NCBI RefSeq assembly: GCF_016888515.1
Contig: NZ_JAFEJK010000001.1
Span: 1,831,475 to 1,895,474 of the forward strand
Direction: 5' to 3'
DNA: 64,000 nucleotides
Source: Shimia biformata
Lineage (GTDB): Bacteria; Pseudomonadota; Alphaproteobacteria; Rhodobacterales; Rhodobacteraceae
Shown here: positions 26,750 through 35,082 of the stretch, in pieces
Layout of the letters: each line of letters opens with the position of its first letter
Numbering within the stretch: position 1 is the stretch's first letter
Notes under the pieces: model-generated
Told to the model about the DNA's origin: nothing
Database searches by the model: none
The model's input: only the letters and a program-made list of their open reading frames with translations
Made by a program: the position numbers and the translations under genes

Positions 26750-27460
26750 TTACCACTGGGAAGCGACTTCCCATTTCGCGATCAGCGCGTTCAGCGTGCC
26801 GTCGTCTTTCATCGACTGGATCGCCGCGTCGAACTTGGCGCGCAGTTCGCCATCCGATTCACGCAGGCCCATGCCAACGCCGCCACCGATCGATTCCATG
26901 CGCTCGAGCATCACGAGGCCGTCCATGCCGGCGACGGTGTCGAGGAAGGATTTGTCGGCCAGAACCGCGTCGGCTTCGCCGTTGCGCACGGCGGCGACGG
27001 TTTCTTCCGGGGTCGCGAATTCGATCAGGGTCCAGCCCTGTTCGGCGATGAACGACGCCTGGATGGTCGCTGCCTGCGCCGCGATCACACCGCCTTCAAC
27101 GTCCACATCGGCGCTGAGGGCGACATAGGCCGACGGATCCGGCGGCGTGTAGGGCTGGGTGAAGTCGATGACCTCATCGCGCTCGTCGGTGATCGACATG
27201 CCCGCGATGATGGTGTCGTAGTTGCCCGACACGAGGTTCGGAATGATCGAATCCCAGTCGTTCTTGACCCATTCACATTGCAGTTCGGCGCGCTTGCACA
27301 GCTCGTCGCCCAGTTCGCGCTCAAAGCCGTCGATCTCGCCAGCGTCGTTGACGAAGTTCCACGGTGCATAGGCGCCCTCGGTGCCCATGCGCACCACGTC
27401 GGCGGCCGCGATACCCGCGGTCAGCGCCAGCGCGGCGGTGCTGAGGATCAGTTTCTTCAT
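26750..27460 (-). CDS. ABC transporter periplasmic substrate-binding protein
   Basis: A 236-residue family-3 solute-binding protein with signal peptide MKKLILSTAALALTAGIAAA. Mature blocks: VVRMGTEGAYAPWNFVNDAGEIDGFERELGDEL, IIAGMSITDERDEVIDFTQPY (ligand carboxylate-binding region) and VRNGEADAVLADKS. The family binds lysine, arginine, ornithine, octopine or similar. It lies between the ATPase and permease genes. Confidence 0.92.
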   Translation of the reverse strand: MKKLILSTAALALTAGIAAADVVRMGTEGAYAPWNFVNDAGEIDGFERELGDELCKRAELQCEWVKNDWDSIIPNLVSGNYDTIIAGMSITDERDEVIDFTQPYTPPDPSAYVALSADVDVEGGVIAAQAATIQASFIAEQGWTLIEFATPEETVAAVRNGEADAVLADKSFLDTVAGMDGLVMLERMESIGGGVGMGLRESDGELRAKFDAAIQSMKDDGTLNALIAKWEVASQW

Positions 27461-27486
27461 GTGGTTTGCTCCCTTTGGTTGGTTGT

Positions 27487-28263
27487 TCAGGCGGCGGCAG
27501 TCGAGCTTAGGAACTGTCGCAGCCGTTCCGATTTGGGCGATCCGAACAGGGTTGCCGGGTCGCCTTCTTCTTCGATCAGGCCCTGATGCAGGAACACGAC
27601 GTGGTCCGACACATCATGGGCCATTTTCATGTCATGGGTCACGATCAGCATGGTCCGGCCTTCCTCGGCCAGCGCCTTGATCACGCGCACCACTTCCTGT
27701 TCCAGTTCCGGGTCCAGCGCCGAGGTCGGCTCGTCGAACAACAGCGCCTCGGGCTCCATGCACAGGGCGCGCGCGATGGCGGCGCGCTGCTGCTGGCCGC
27801 CCGAAAGCTGCGCCGGATAGACGTCGCATTTGTCGCCGATCCCGACCTTGTCCAGATAGGCGCGGGCCGATGCCTCGACCTCGGTCCGGTCGCGGCCCAG
27901 CACGGTCAGCGGCGCTTCCATCACGTTTTGCAGGATGGTCATATGGGCCCACAGGTTGAACTGCTGGAACACCATCGACAGGTTGGTGCGGATGCGCAGA
28001 ACCTGTTTCGGATCGGCGGGGACGCGGCCATGACCGCTGCCTTTCCAGCTGACAGGTTCGCCCTTGAACAGGATGTCCCCCTGCTGGCTGTCCTCAAGCA
28101 GGTTGGCACAGCGCAGGATGGTCGACTTGCCCGATCCCGACGACCCGATCAGCGACACCACATGGCCCGCCGGGGCGGTGATATCGACACCCTTGATGAC
28201 CTCAAGCTCGCCATAGGCCTTGTGAAGATTGCGGATTTCAAGAACGGGTGTTGTGTCGGGCAA
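27487..28263 (-). CDS. ABC transporter ATP-binding protein (HisP-like)
   Basis: A 258-residue ATPase: Walker A GSSGSGKST, Q-loop MVFQQFNLWAHM, signature LSGGQQQRAAIARAL, Walker B ALLFDEPTSALDPEL, and H-loop IVTHDMKMAHDV. Energises the amine or amino-acid importer. First gene of the transport block; 26 bases before the binding-protein start. Confidence 0.94.
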   Translation of the reverse strand: MPDTTPVLEIRNLHKAYGELEVIKGVDITAPAGHVVSLIGSSGSGKSTILRCANLLEDSQQGDILFKGEPVSWKGSGHGRVPADPKQVLRIRTNLSMVFQQFNLWAHMTILQNVMEAPLTVLGRDRTEVEASARAYLDKVGIGDKCDVYPAQLSGGQQQRAAIARALCMEPEALLFDEPTSALDPELEQEVVRVIKALAEEGRTMLIVTHDMKMAHDVSDHVVFLHQGLIEEEGDPATLFGSPKSERLRQFLSSTAAA

Positions 28264-28362
28264 GGGGGCAGCTTTGCGTTAGAAGTGGTTTTGTCAGGCA
28301 CGTAATGGAACTGAAAAAACGACCGATTGCAACTTGCAAAACGGGTGACGCTTGGTGAATTC

Positions 28363-28395
28363 CGACAATTCGGCAGGGGGACTGCCCGGATTGTC
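28363..28395 (-). terminator. Imperfect hairpin after the PhnD-like gene
   Basis: GACAATTCGG-CAG pairs with CTGCCCGGATTGTC around a G-rich loop, with one mismatch and one bulge. It overlaps the stop codon at 28394. No T-tract, so it may be an attenuator or RNA-protecting stem rather than a terminator. Confidence 0.3.
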
Positions 28396-29128
28396 ACCGT
28401 GCCGCAGGGGTCGGCACCGCGAGATAGGCGTCAGCGGAAAGCACCACCAGCCCGGCCAGGCCCAGCATGTCGCGCTGATCGGGCGCAAGCGCGGCGATCG
28501 CGCACGCCAGCGCGTCACGGATTGGGGCGGGATCACGGGTCTGCGCGGTGATGAAGGGCAGGGCCGGGGTGGGGGCGGTGCGGGCAAGTTCCGTCAGCTG
28601 CGCGGCAAACGGGTCGAACCGCTGCATCATCTCCCAACTCAGAAGGTCCAGCGCCGCCCAATCCGCGCGCCCCTCGGCCACCGCCTTGGCCGAGGCGCGA
28701 TGACTACCGGTTTCGACCGTCTCACCGATGGTCAGGCCCGCTGCCCGGAAATGCTCCACGGGGGCGGCCCAGCCCGATTGCGACAGCGCGTCGTTGACCG
28801 CCATGCGCCGCGTCTGCAAGGTTTCAAGCGGCGCGCCCGCATCGGCCCGGCGGGTCACGATCACGCTGCAATAATGGCCCTCGGGCACCCCGTCAAAACC
28901 GTGGTCAGGCGTCGCGACCAGCGTGACCGTGCCATGCAGCCGGGTGCGATAGGGCATGCCGCAGGTCTGCGCCAGCAAAAGGTCGGGGGATTGCCAGATG
29001 TCCCAAAGCGGCGTCTCGCGGTCCAGCGTCGCGGGGCCGTCGCCAAGCGCCTCTCGTGTCAATTGCCAAAGCCGGTCATTCAGCGCCGCCGTTTCCGGGC
29101 GGTCATACATGCCGAAGCTGGCGATCAT
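28394..29128 (-). CDS. PhnD-like phosphonate/phosphite-type binding protein without signal peptide
   Basis: A 244-residue periplasmic-binding-fold protein: SFGMYDRPETAALNDRLW, LLLAQTCGMPYRTRL, YCSVIVTRRADAG, RMAVNDALSQSGWAA, GSHRASAKAVAEGRADWAALD. This is the PhnD-like layout, with the SHRAS loop typical of oxyanion binding. No export signal is visible and no phn transporter genes are adjacent, so it may work in the cytoplasm or as a sensor. Its start overlaps the TerB stop (29125-29128). Confidence 0.75.
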   Translation of the reverse strand: MIASFGMYDRPETAALNDRLWQLTREALGDGPATLDRETPLWDIWQSPDLLLAQTCGMPYRTRLHGTVTLVATPDHGFDGVPEGHYCSVIVTRRADAGAPLETLQTRRMAVNDALSQSGWAAPVEHFRAAGLTIGETVETGSHRASAKAVAEGRADWAALDLLSWEMMQRFDPFAAQLTELARTAPTPALPFITAQTRDPAPIRDALACAIAALAPDQRDMLGLAGLVVLSADAYLAVPTPAAR

Positions 29129-29565
29129 GACGCGGCTTCGACCCGTTGCCGCGCCAGCGCGCAGTCACGGTCGTTCACCCCGAGGAAATGCGAGGCCAGT
29201 CGCACGATGGCCTCTTCCTCGGCATCGCGCGAGCCATCGGCAAGCACGACCTCCCACATGGCTTCGACCACGCCGACGCGTTCCTCAAACGGTACCGCGT
29301 CCTTGATTGCGCGGGTAAAGCGCACCGTGTCGGGGGCTTCGGCCTCAAGCGTTTCGGCTTCGGCGCGCAACAGCCGCGCCTGATTCGGCGTCAGCCCGCA
29401 GCGTTTTTCGCAAATCCGGTCGATGCGCTCGATCTCGGACAGGGCATAGTCGCCGTCCGAGCGCGCGATGCGCACCAGAAGCGCCATCAGCGCCAGCCGC
29501 GCGTCATTGGTATCAAGGACAGGCGGGGCGGGGGCGGTAATGCGACGGATGAGTTCTGCAATCAT
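29125..29565 (-). CDS. TerB-family protein, copy 1
   Basis: A 146-residue helical TerB (tellurite-resistance-like, DjlA N-terminal-type) domain: ALMALLVRIARSDGDYALSEIERIDRICEKRCGL, then VEAMWEVVLADGSRDAEEEAIVRLASHFLGV. The paired DGDY and DGSRDAEE acidic segments are metal-binding in the family. Followed by the PhnD-like gene with an ATGA overlap. No other ter genes are present, so tellurite resistance should not be assumed. Confidence 0.85.
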   Translation of the reverse strand: MIAELIRRITAPAPPVLDTNDARLALMALLVRIARSDGDYALSEIERIDRICEKRCGLTPNQARLLRAEAETLEAEAPDTVRFTRAIKDAVPFEERVGVVEAMWEVVLADGSRDAEEEAIVRLASHFLGVNDRDCALARQRVEAAS

Positions 29566-29653
29566 GGGCGCTATCTAGGGGCAGGGCGGGGTGGATACCA
29601 GAGGGGCCGCCCCGCTTTGTCGCAATTGTGACAACCGGCCGCTTGTGCCGGGG

Positions 29654-30076
29654 TCAGTCGGCGGCCGGCAGGTCTTCGGGCTGGATGCCGAGGATATGGG
29701 CGATCTCGCTCAGGGTGGCGTCTTCTTCCACCGCATGTTCGCCGTCGGCAATAATCACCCGCCACAGGGCGCGCATCACGTCCAGACGGTGCGGATAGTC
29801 CACGTTCTGCCGGATGATCAGCGCGAAATCCGGGGTGCCGGGGGCCTTGGCTTCGAGCTTTTCGCAGGTCGCGCGCATCTTGGCGGCCTCGACCGGGTTC
29901 AGGCCGAAGCTTTCTGCCAGAATGCGGTCGATCTCGCCGATTTCGACGGCGTCATAATGGCTGTCGGATTTCGCCACCCGCACCAGAAGCGCCCCCAGCG
30001 CGAGGTGTTCATCGGGTTCCGGCAGCTTGGGTTCTTGGGGTTTGCCGGACAGCCGGCGCATCAGGGCGTCCCACAT
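29654..30076 (-). CDS. TerB-family protein, copy 2
   Basis: A 140-residue paralogue of the adjacent TerB: LALGALLVRVAKSDSHYDAVEIGEIDRILAESFGL and MRALWRVIIADGEHAVEEDATLSEIAHILGI. The first acidic site is SDSHYD instead of DGDY. Its start overlaps the stop of the DUF1330 gene by one base (TGATG). Role unknown. Confidence 0.85.
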   Translation of the reverse strand: MWDALMRRLSGKPQEPKLPEPDEHLALGALLVRVAKSDSHYDAVEIGEIDRILAESFGLNPVEAAKMRATCEKLEAKAPGTPDFALIIRQNVDYPHRLDVMRALWRVIIADGEHAVEEDATLSEIAHILGIQPEDLPAAD

Positions 30077-30369
30077 CAGCCGTCATACCCTTCGACAATG
30101 ACCAGATCGCCGGACGAAACCGGGTCGCGGATTTCCTTGACCTTCTGGTATTCCGCCGAGTGATAACAGTCCCGCGCCGCCTGATAGGACGGGAACTCGA
30201 TCACCACATTGCGTGACCGGCTGGTGCCTTCGGGGTTCTCGAAGGCCCCGCCACGCACGATGAACCGGCCATCATAGGCATCAAACACCGCGCCATTGGC
30301 CTTGACGTATTTCATGTAGGTGTCGATGTCGTCGACATCGACACGCGCAATCCAGTAACCCTTTGGCAT
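30076..30369 (-). CDS. DUF1330 domain protein
   Basis: A 97-residue ferredoxin-like-fold protein: KGYWIARVDVDDIDTYMKYV, AYDGRFIVRGG, NVVIEFPSYQAARDCYHSAEYQ and GDLVIVEGYDG. This is the full DUF1330 pattern at its usual length. Enzymatic role unknown. It leads a small operon with TerB copy 2. Confidence 0.9.
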   Translation of the reverse strand: MPKGYWIARVDVDDIDTYMKYVKANGAVFDAYDGRFIVRGGAFENPEGTSRSRNVVIEFPSYQAARDCYHSAEYQKVKEIRDPVSSGDLVIVEGYDG

Positions 30370-30435
30370 CCGGTTGTCCCCCGTTTGATCTGTTTTCAGA
30401 CGAAGCTGACCCAGAAGGGGATTCGCTGCAAGGGG

Positions 30436-30708
30436 TCAGCTCTTGCATCCTTTCTCCGAAAGCTTGATTCCGGCAAAGCCGTTCATGTCGACCATCCCGT
30501 CCTTGGCCCAGCCGCGCACGATATCGCGGGTCTGGGACATGTCGAACCCGTGTTCGGGCAGCATCTGATCGGCCTCGGCGGAGGTCATCTGACAGCCATT
30601 GTCACGGATCAACTGCAACAAAACATCGGCGCGATCACCGTCTGTTGCCCATGCCGGAACGGTCAGGGAAAGCGTGGTGGCAATGGAAAGAAAAATACGC
30701 GTTTTCAT
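30436..30708 (-). CDS. Small exported protein of unknown function
   Basis: A 90-residue protein with signal peptide MKTRIFLSIATTLSLTVPAWA and mature part VLLQLIRDNGCQMTSAEADQMLPEHGFDMSQTRDIVRGWAKDGMVDMNGFAGIKLSEKGCKS. The two cysteines could pair. The mature fold reads like a small helix-turn-helix-like unit found in other roseobacter exported proteins. Start at 30708 chosen for the signal peptide. Confidence 0.7.
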   Translation of the reverse strand: MKTRIFLSIATTLSLTVPAWATDGDRADVLLQLIRDNGCQMTSAEADQMLPEHGFDMSQTRDIVRGWAKDGMVDMNGFAGIKLSEKGCKS

Positions 30709-30769
30709 AAACTTGATCTCCGGTTTCAAATACGCGCGCACCCTAGGGCGCGGTTTTGAAATGATCAAG

Positions 30770-31447
30770 TCAGGGCTGTGCCGTGATCGCCAGAAGCCCC
30801 AGAACCACCTCTTCGCGGAAGCGGACATTGTCCAGCGCAATGCCTTCCGGGTCGGCGTTTTCGATCAGCATCCCGGCGATGTCCGGGGTGTCATCACTGC
30901 GTCGGAACCCGTATTCCTTTTCGGACAGCGGCGCGATGGTCAGGCTGCCAATCGCCGTGCCGTCGCGTTTGAGAAAGGTCACAAAGGCCGCGCCCCCTTC
31001 GCCACCACGAATATCAAACCCGACGGCGCTCTGATCGTGGTCAAACAGGATCGCAACCGAGCCTTCGCCCGCCGCCTGCGGGTTTGGAAACCCGGCGGGG
31101 CCGTGACCATGCAGAACCGATGTCGCCATCAGCCGCAGGATGCCGAGGTTCTGGCCCTTGACGCCGGGCAGCACGGTCAGAGGCGCCATCGCGCCCCCGG
31201 CGGCGCGGTCATAGTCGCCATCGAATGTCAGGATCTGCCCGGCAAACCGTTCGCCAAACTGCGCCCCCTTGCGCACCAGCACCTCGGGCACCTCGCGGCC
31301 CACCCCGAATGAGGACGGCAGGTCGTCAAACGTGATGACCTGATCCAGCCCCAGCGTGTCGGGGTCGACCTCGCAAATGGGCGTGTCACAGGCCAGGGCG
31401 GGCTGGGACATGAGAAGAAAGGCGGCAATGGGTATCAAGGCGCGCAT
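30770..31447 (-). CDS. Exported protein of unknown function
   Basis: A 225-residue protein with signal peptide MRALIPIAAFLLMSQPALA. The mature part looks beta-rich: VITFDDLPSSFGVGREVPEV, ILTFDGDYDRAAGG, AVGFDIRGGEGGAAFVTFLKRDGTAIGSLTI, IALDNVRF. The sequence resembles jelly-roll, PEP-CTERM-like exported proteins (VGFD...G..LGSLT...IALDNV), but no sorting tail is present. Function unknown. Confidence 0.65.
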   Translation of the reverse strand: MRALIPIAAFLLMSQPALACDTPICEVDPDTLGLDQVITFDDLPSSFGVGREVPEVLVRKGAQFGERFAGQILTFDGDYDRAAGGAMAPLTVLPGVKGQNLGILRLMATSVLHGHGPAGFPNPQAAGEGSVAILFDHDQSAVGFDIRGGEGGAAFVTFLKRDGTAIGSLTIAPLSEKEYGFRRSDDTPDIAGMLIENADPEGIALDNVRFREEVVLGLLAITAQP

Positions 31448-31496
31448 GAACGCAGGCTATACCGGAATCGCCTTTCCGCAAATCACGAACACGGGA

Positions 31497-32984
31497 TCAG
31501 TATTCGTCGTTGCCGCCTTGCTGCCACGGCTGAACAAGGTTGCCGAAGCGGGTGAAGCGGCCCTCGAAGCTGAGATCGACCGAGCCGATCGGCCCGTGAC
31601 GCTGCTTGCCGATGATAACCTCTGCCTTGCCGTGCAGCTTGTCCATACGTTCCTGCCACGCGGCCATTTCGTCCAGCTTGTCATCCGACGGCTTTTCGCG
31701 TTCGACATAGTATTCCTCGCGGAACACGAACATCACCACGTCGGCATCCTGCTCGATCGAGCCGGATTCGCGCAGGTCCGAAAGCTGTGGCCGCTTGTCG
31801 TCTCGGCTTTCGACCTGACGGGACAGCTGCGACAGCGCCATCACGGGGATGTTCAGTTCCTTGGCGATGGCCTTCATGCCCATCGAGATCTCGGCGATCT
31901 CGTTCACCCGGTTGTCCGACATGCCCCGGCACAGTTGCAGGTAGTCGATCACCAACAGGTCAAGCCCGTGGGTCCGTTTCAACCGCCGCGCCCGTGCCGC
32001 CAGCTGGCTGATCGGCAGGGCAGGGGTGTCGTCGATGAACAGCGGGCAGGCTTCCAGTGTCTTGGCGGCCTCGACGAAGCGGCGGAACTCGGTCTCGGTC
32101 ATGTCACCGCGCCGGATGTTTTCCGACGGCACTTCCGAGGCTTCCGACAGGATCCGCGCCGCCAGCTGTTCGGCGCTCATCTCGAGGCTGAAGAAGCCCA
32201 CGACGCCGCCCTCGACCGCGCCTTCGCTGCCATCGGGTTTCTTGCCTTTCTTATAGGCCTTGGCGACGTTGAAGGCGATGTTGGTGGCAAGCGAGGTTTT
32301 CCCCATCGAGGGGCGCCCGGCAAGGATCAACAGGTCCGACGGGTGCAACCCGCCCAGCTTCTTGTCGAGGTCAATGAGCCCGGTCGACACCCCCGCCAGA
32401 CCGCCGCCGCGCTCATAGGCGGCATTGGCCGATTGCACGGCTTCGGTGACCGCCTTCAGGAACGAGACGAACCCGGTATCGGTGCGCCCCTGTTCCGAGA
32501 GGTTGTAAAGCGCCTGTTCCGCCTCGACGATCTGCTCTTTCGGCTCGCTTTCGACGTCAACCCGCGCCGCTTTGGTCGAGATGTTGTTGCCAAGGCTGAT
32601 CAGCTCGCGCCGGATCGCCATGTCATAGATCATCTGCGCATAGTCACGCGCGGCATAGGCCGAGATCGCAGCACCGGCAAGACGGGCAAGATAGGCGGGA
32701 CCGCCCAGTTCCTTCAGCCCCTCGTCATCCTCAAGAAAGGCCTTCAGCGTTACGGGTGAGGCAAGGTTGTTCTTGGCGATCCGCGCGGCCGCGACTTCGA
32801 AGATACGGGCGTGGACCGGATCATAGAAATGCTTGTCGGTGATGATCTGCGCGACGCGGTCATAGATATCGTTGTTGGTCAGGATCGCGCCCAGCAGCTG
32901 TTGCTCGGCCTCGATGGAATGCGGCATTGGATCGGCGGAATCCGCCTGTGCCTCGCCTGTTCGGATATTTGCAATCTCGTTCAT
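31497..32984 (-). CDS. dnaB: Replicative DNA helicase DnaB
   Basis: A 495-residue hexameric helicase. The N-terminal domain begins PHSIEAEQQLLGAILTNNDIYDRV. The RecA-like C-terminal domain has Walker A AGRPSMGKTSLA, GFFSLEMSAEQLAARIL, Walker B DLLVIDYLQL and ALSQLSRQVESRDDKRPQLSDLRESGSIEQDAD. A short insert (KAYKKGKKPDGSEGAVEGG) is typical of Rhodobacterales DnaB. No intein. A perfect DnaA box lies about 80 bases upstream. Confidence 0.97.
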   Translation of the reverse strand: MNEIANIRTGEAQADSADPMPHSIEAEQQLLGAILTNNDIYDRVAQIITDKHFYDPVHARIFEVAAARIAKNNLASPVTLKAFLEDDEGLKELGGPAYLARLAGAAISAYAARDYAQMIYDMAIRRELISLGNNISTKAARVDVESEPKEQIVEAEQALYNLSEQGRTDTGFVSFLKAVTEAVQSANAAYERGGGLAGVSTGLIDLDKKLGGLHPSDLLILAGRPSMGKTSLATNIAFNVAKAYKKGKKPDGSEGAVEGGVVGFFSLEMSAEQLAARILSEASEVPSENIRRGDMTETEFRRFVEAAKTLEACPLFIDDTPALPISQLAARARRLKRTHGLDLLVIDYLQLCRGMSDNRVNEIAEISMGMKAIAKELNIPVMALSQLSRQVESRDDKRPQLSDLRESGSIEQDADVVMFVFREEYYVEREKPSDDKLDEMAAWQERMDKLHGKAEVIIGKQRHGPIGSVDLSFEGRFTRFGNLVQPWQQGGNDEY

Positions 32985-33064
32985 GGCTGTCCCGGTGTCC
33001 TCGTTGAGGCGGTTCTAGTCCAAGGCCTGCGGCGACCGCAAATTGTATCTTTCTGTGGGTTATC

Positions 33065-33073
33065 TGTGGATAA
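33065..33073 (-). promoter_or_regulatory. DnaA box upstream of dnaB
   Basis: On the minus strand TTATCCACA, a perfect consensus DnaA box, inside CTGTGGATAACAG. A weaker related site (TGTGGGTTA) lies about 10 bases away. It sits 81-89 bases before the dnaB start, so it may regulate dnaB; an isolated box is not an origin. Confidence 0.45.
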
Positions 33074-33079
33074 CAGAAA

Positions 33080-33107
33080 CCCCCGCTATCTTGGCAGAAA
33101 GCGGGGG
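33080..33107 (-). terminator. Terminator downstream of pyrE
   Basis: CCCCCGCT / AGCGGGGG stem with a 12-base loop; on the minus strand it is followed by TTTC. It lies between the pyrE stop and the dnaB upstream region. Confidence 0.65.
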
Positions 33108-33170
33108 TCTGACGCAACATGTTGTGGTGGTGCGGTCTGTGGCCGCGTTATGACGTTGCGAAAAATCCGG

Positions 33171-33851
33171 TTATTTCTTCATCCGTGCGTCCTGCCATGC
33201 GCGCGGGTCGCGCAGGAAGGATTCGACTTCTGTCAGCGTCGCGTCACTGAACGCGCCCTGCGCCTTGGCCTCGGCCAGAACGTCCCACCAGGTACAGAGA
33301 TAGTGCAGTTGCACCCCATGATCGCCCAGTGTCTTCGTCGTCTCGGGGAAGATGTCGTAATAGAAGATCACGGCGGTATGACCGCAGGTCGCGCCGGTCT
33401 CGCGGATCGCATCTACAAAGGACAGTTTCGAGCCGCCATCGGTGGTCAGATCCTCGACCAGCAGCACCCGCTCGCCTTCGCTCATCGCGCCTTCGATCCG
33501 GGCGTTGCGGCCATAGCCCTTGGGCTTCTTGCGCACATAGGTCATCGGCAGCGCCATGCGCTCGGCCACCAGCGCGGCAAAGGGGATGCCGGCGGTTTCG
33601 CCACCGGCGATATTGTCAAACGCCTCGAACCCGGCGTCGCGCATCACGGTGACGGTCATGAAATCCATCAGCGTGGCGCGGATGCGCGGGAAAGAGATCA
33701 GCTTGCGGCAGTCGATATAGCTGGGCGAGGGCAGGCCGGAGGCCAGCGTATAAGGTTCGTCGGTATTGAAATTCACCGCGCCGATTTCCAGCAGCATCCG
33801 TGCGGTCAGGCGGGCGATTTCCTCTTTCGGAGGGAAGGCGGTGGGGATCAT
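33171..33851 (-). CDS. pyrE: Orotate phosphoribosyltransferase
   Basis: Makes OMP from orotate and PRPP. The 226-residue chain has the usual blocks: [55 protein letters not shown] and the PRPP motif [14 protein letters not shown]. The start at 33851 ([15 protein letters not shown]) is the homologous one; the open frame upstream runs through a palindromic repeat and is not protein-like. pyrC is the next gene upstream in the same direction. Confidence 0.95.
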   Translation of the reverse strand: MIPTAFPPKEEIARLTARMLLEIGAVNFNTDEPYTLASGLPSPSYIDCRKLISFPRIRATLMDFMTVTVMRDAGFEAFDNIAGGETAGIPFAALVAERMALPMTYVRKKPKGYGRNARIEGAMSEGERVLLVEDLTTDGGSKLSFVDAIRETGATCGHTAVIFYYDIFPETTKTLGDHGVQLHYLCTWWDVLAEAKAQGAFSDATLTEVESFLRDPRAWQDARMKK

Positions 33852-33889
33852 GTGAGAGCTCCTGCGATTGGAGTAAGAAGATGTGTTCC

Positions 33890-33974
33890 CGGATCGCTTG
33901 CGATCCGGTTCGCGCCCGACCCGCCCCCCAGGGCGGGCGCGAATGCGCGCCCACCCTCGGGCCGGGCGCGAACC
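33890..33974. repeat. Nested palindromic element, copy A (between pyrC and pyrE)
   Basis: Three stems in a fixed order: CGGATCGC-TT-GCGATCCG (33890-33907); an outer stem GGTTCGCGCCCGACCC (33907-33922) pairing 15/16 with 33959-33974; inside it GGGCGCG-AATG-CGCGCCC (33935-33952). The core GACCCGCCCCCC recurs in a similar element at 37148-37225. Confidence 0.75.
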
Positions 33975-33999
33975 TCTGTGGGGAGCAGTGAAAACGTCA

Positions 34000-35040
34000 T
34001 TATTGAACCGACCAATGCACGGGATAACCCGGATCAAACACCGTGACCGGGCCGTCCGGCGTGTCGATCTTGGCGGGAAACGCGGTGGCCGTGTCGGATT
34101 TCACCAATGTCAGCGTCTCGGCATTCACCGGCAGCCCATAGAATGCCGGCCCGTTGCGGCTGGCGAAACCTTCCAGCTTGTCCAGCGCGCCGTCTTCTTC
34201 GAACACATGCGCCAGAAGTGGCATGGTGTTCGTGGCGGTGAAACAGCCGGCGCAGCCGCAGGCATGTTCTTTCAGGTGGTCCAGATGCGGTGCCGAGTCG
34301 GTGCCAAGGAAGAACCGCGCATCGCCGGATGTCGCGGCGGCACGCAGCGCCAGCCGGTGCTCCTCGCGCTTGGCGACGGGCAGGCAATAGTAATGCGGCT
34401 TGATGCCCCCAACCAGGATATGGTTGCGGTTGATGATCAGGTGATGGGTGGTGATCGTCGCGCCCAGGTCCCGGTCATTGGCCTTGACGTAGTCAACGCC
34501 GTTTGACGTGGTGATATGCTCCATCACCACCCGCAGTCCCGGCGTCGCGCGGCGGATCGGGTCCAGCACACGGTCGATGAACACCGCCTCGCGGTCAAAG
34601 ATGTCGATATCGCTGTCGGTGACCTCGCCATGCACGCAAAGGGGCAATCCGATCTCGGCCATGATTTCCAGCACCGGGCGCACCTTGTCGAAATCGCGCA
34701 CGCCCGACGCCGAGTTGGTGGTCGCCCCGGCAGGATAGAGTTTCAGCGCCTTGACCAGCCCGCTTTCTGCCGCTGCGCGCACATCTGCCGGGTCGGTCGC
34801 CTCGGTCAGGTAAAGCGTCATCAGGGGGTCGAATGTCATGCCTTCCGGCAGGGCGGCCATGATCCGGTCGCGATAGGCCGCTGCATCCGCACCCGTCACC
34901 ACGGGCGGCACCAGGTTCGGCATGATGATCGCGCGGCCAAAATCACGGGCGGTTTCCGGCAGCACCGCTTGCAGCATCGCGCCGTCGCGCAGATGCAGGT
35001 GCCAGTCATCGGGGCGGGGAATGGTCAGGCTTTGTGTCAT
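34000..35040 (-). CDS. pyrC: Dihydroorotase (class II)
   Basis: Cyclises carbamoyl-aspartate in pyrimidine synthesis. A 346-residue E. coli-type PyrC: metal ligands in [12 protein letters not shown], the carboxylated lysine region [47 protein letters not shown], and catalytic aspartate [15 protein letters not shown]. Upstream of pyrE on the same strand, separated by a roughly 150-base gap filled by a palindromic element. Confidence 0.95.
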   Translation of the reverse strand: MTQSLTIPRPDDWHLHLRDGAMLQAVLPETARDFGRAIIMPNLVPPVVTGADAAAYRDRIMAALPEGMTFDPLMTLYLTEATDPADVRAAAESGLVKALKLYPAGATTNSASGVRDFDKVRPVLEIMAEIGLPLCVHGEVTDSDIDIFDREAVFIDRVLDPIRRATPGLRVVMEHITTSNGVDYVKANDRDLGATITTHHLIINRNHILVGGIKPHYYCLPVAKREEHRLALRAAATSGDARFFLGTDSAPHLDHLKEHACGCAGCFTATNTMPLLAHVFEEDGALDKLEGFASRNGPAFYGLPVNAETLTLVKSDTATAFPAKIDTPDGPVTVFDPGYPVHWSVQ

Positions 35041-35082
35041 GCTGTGCCGCTACCACAAAAGCGGCGGGATATTCCAGCCAGA

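Noticed and set aside
28394-30076. Tellurite-resistance operon because of two TerB proteins
   Set aside because: No terC, terD or terZ relatives are present; a TerB domain alone does not show tellurite resistance.
33044-33120. Possible replication origin near the DnaA box upstream of dnaB
   Set aside because: Only one perfect box and one weak one, no AT-rich unwinding region, and no dnaA, parAB or repABC genes nearby.
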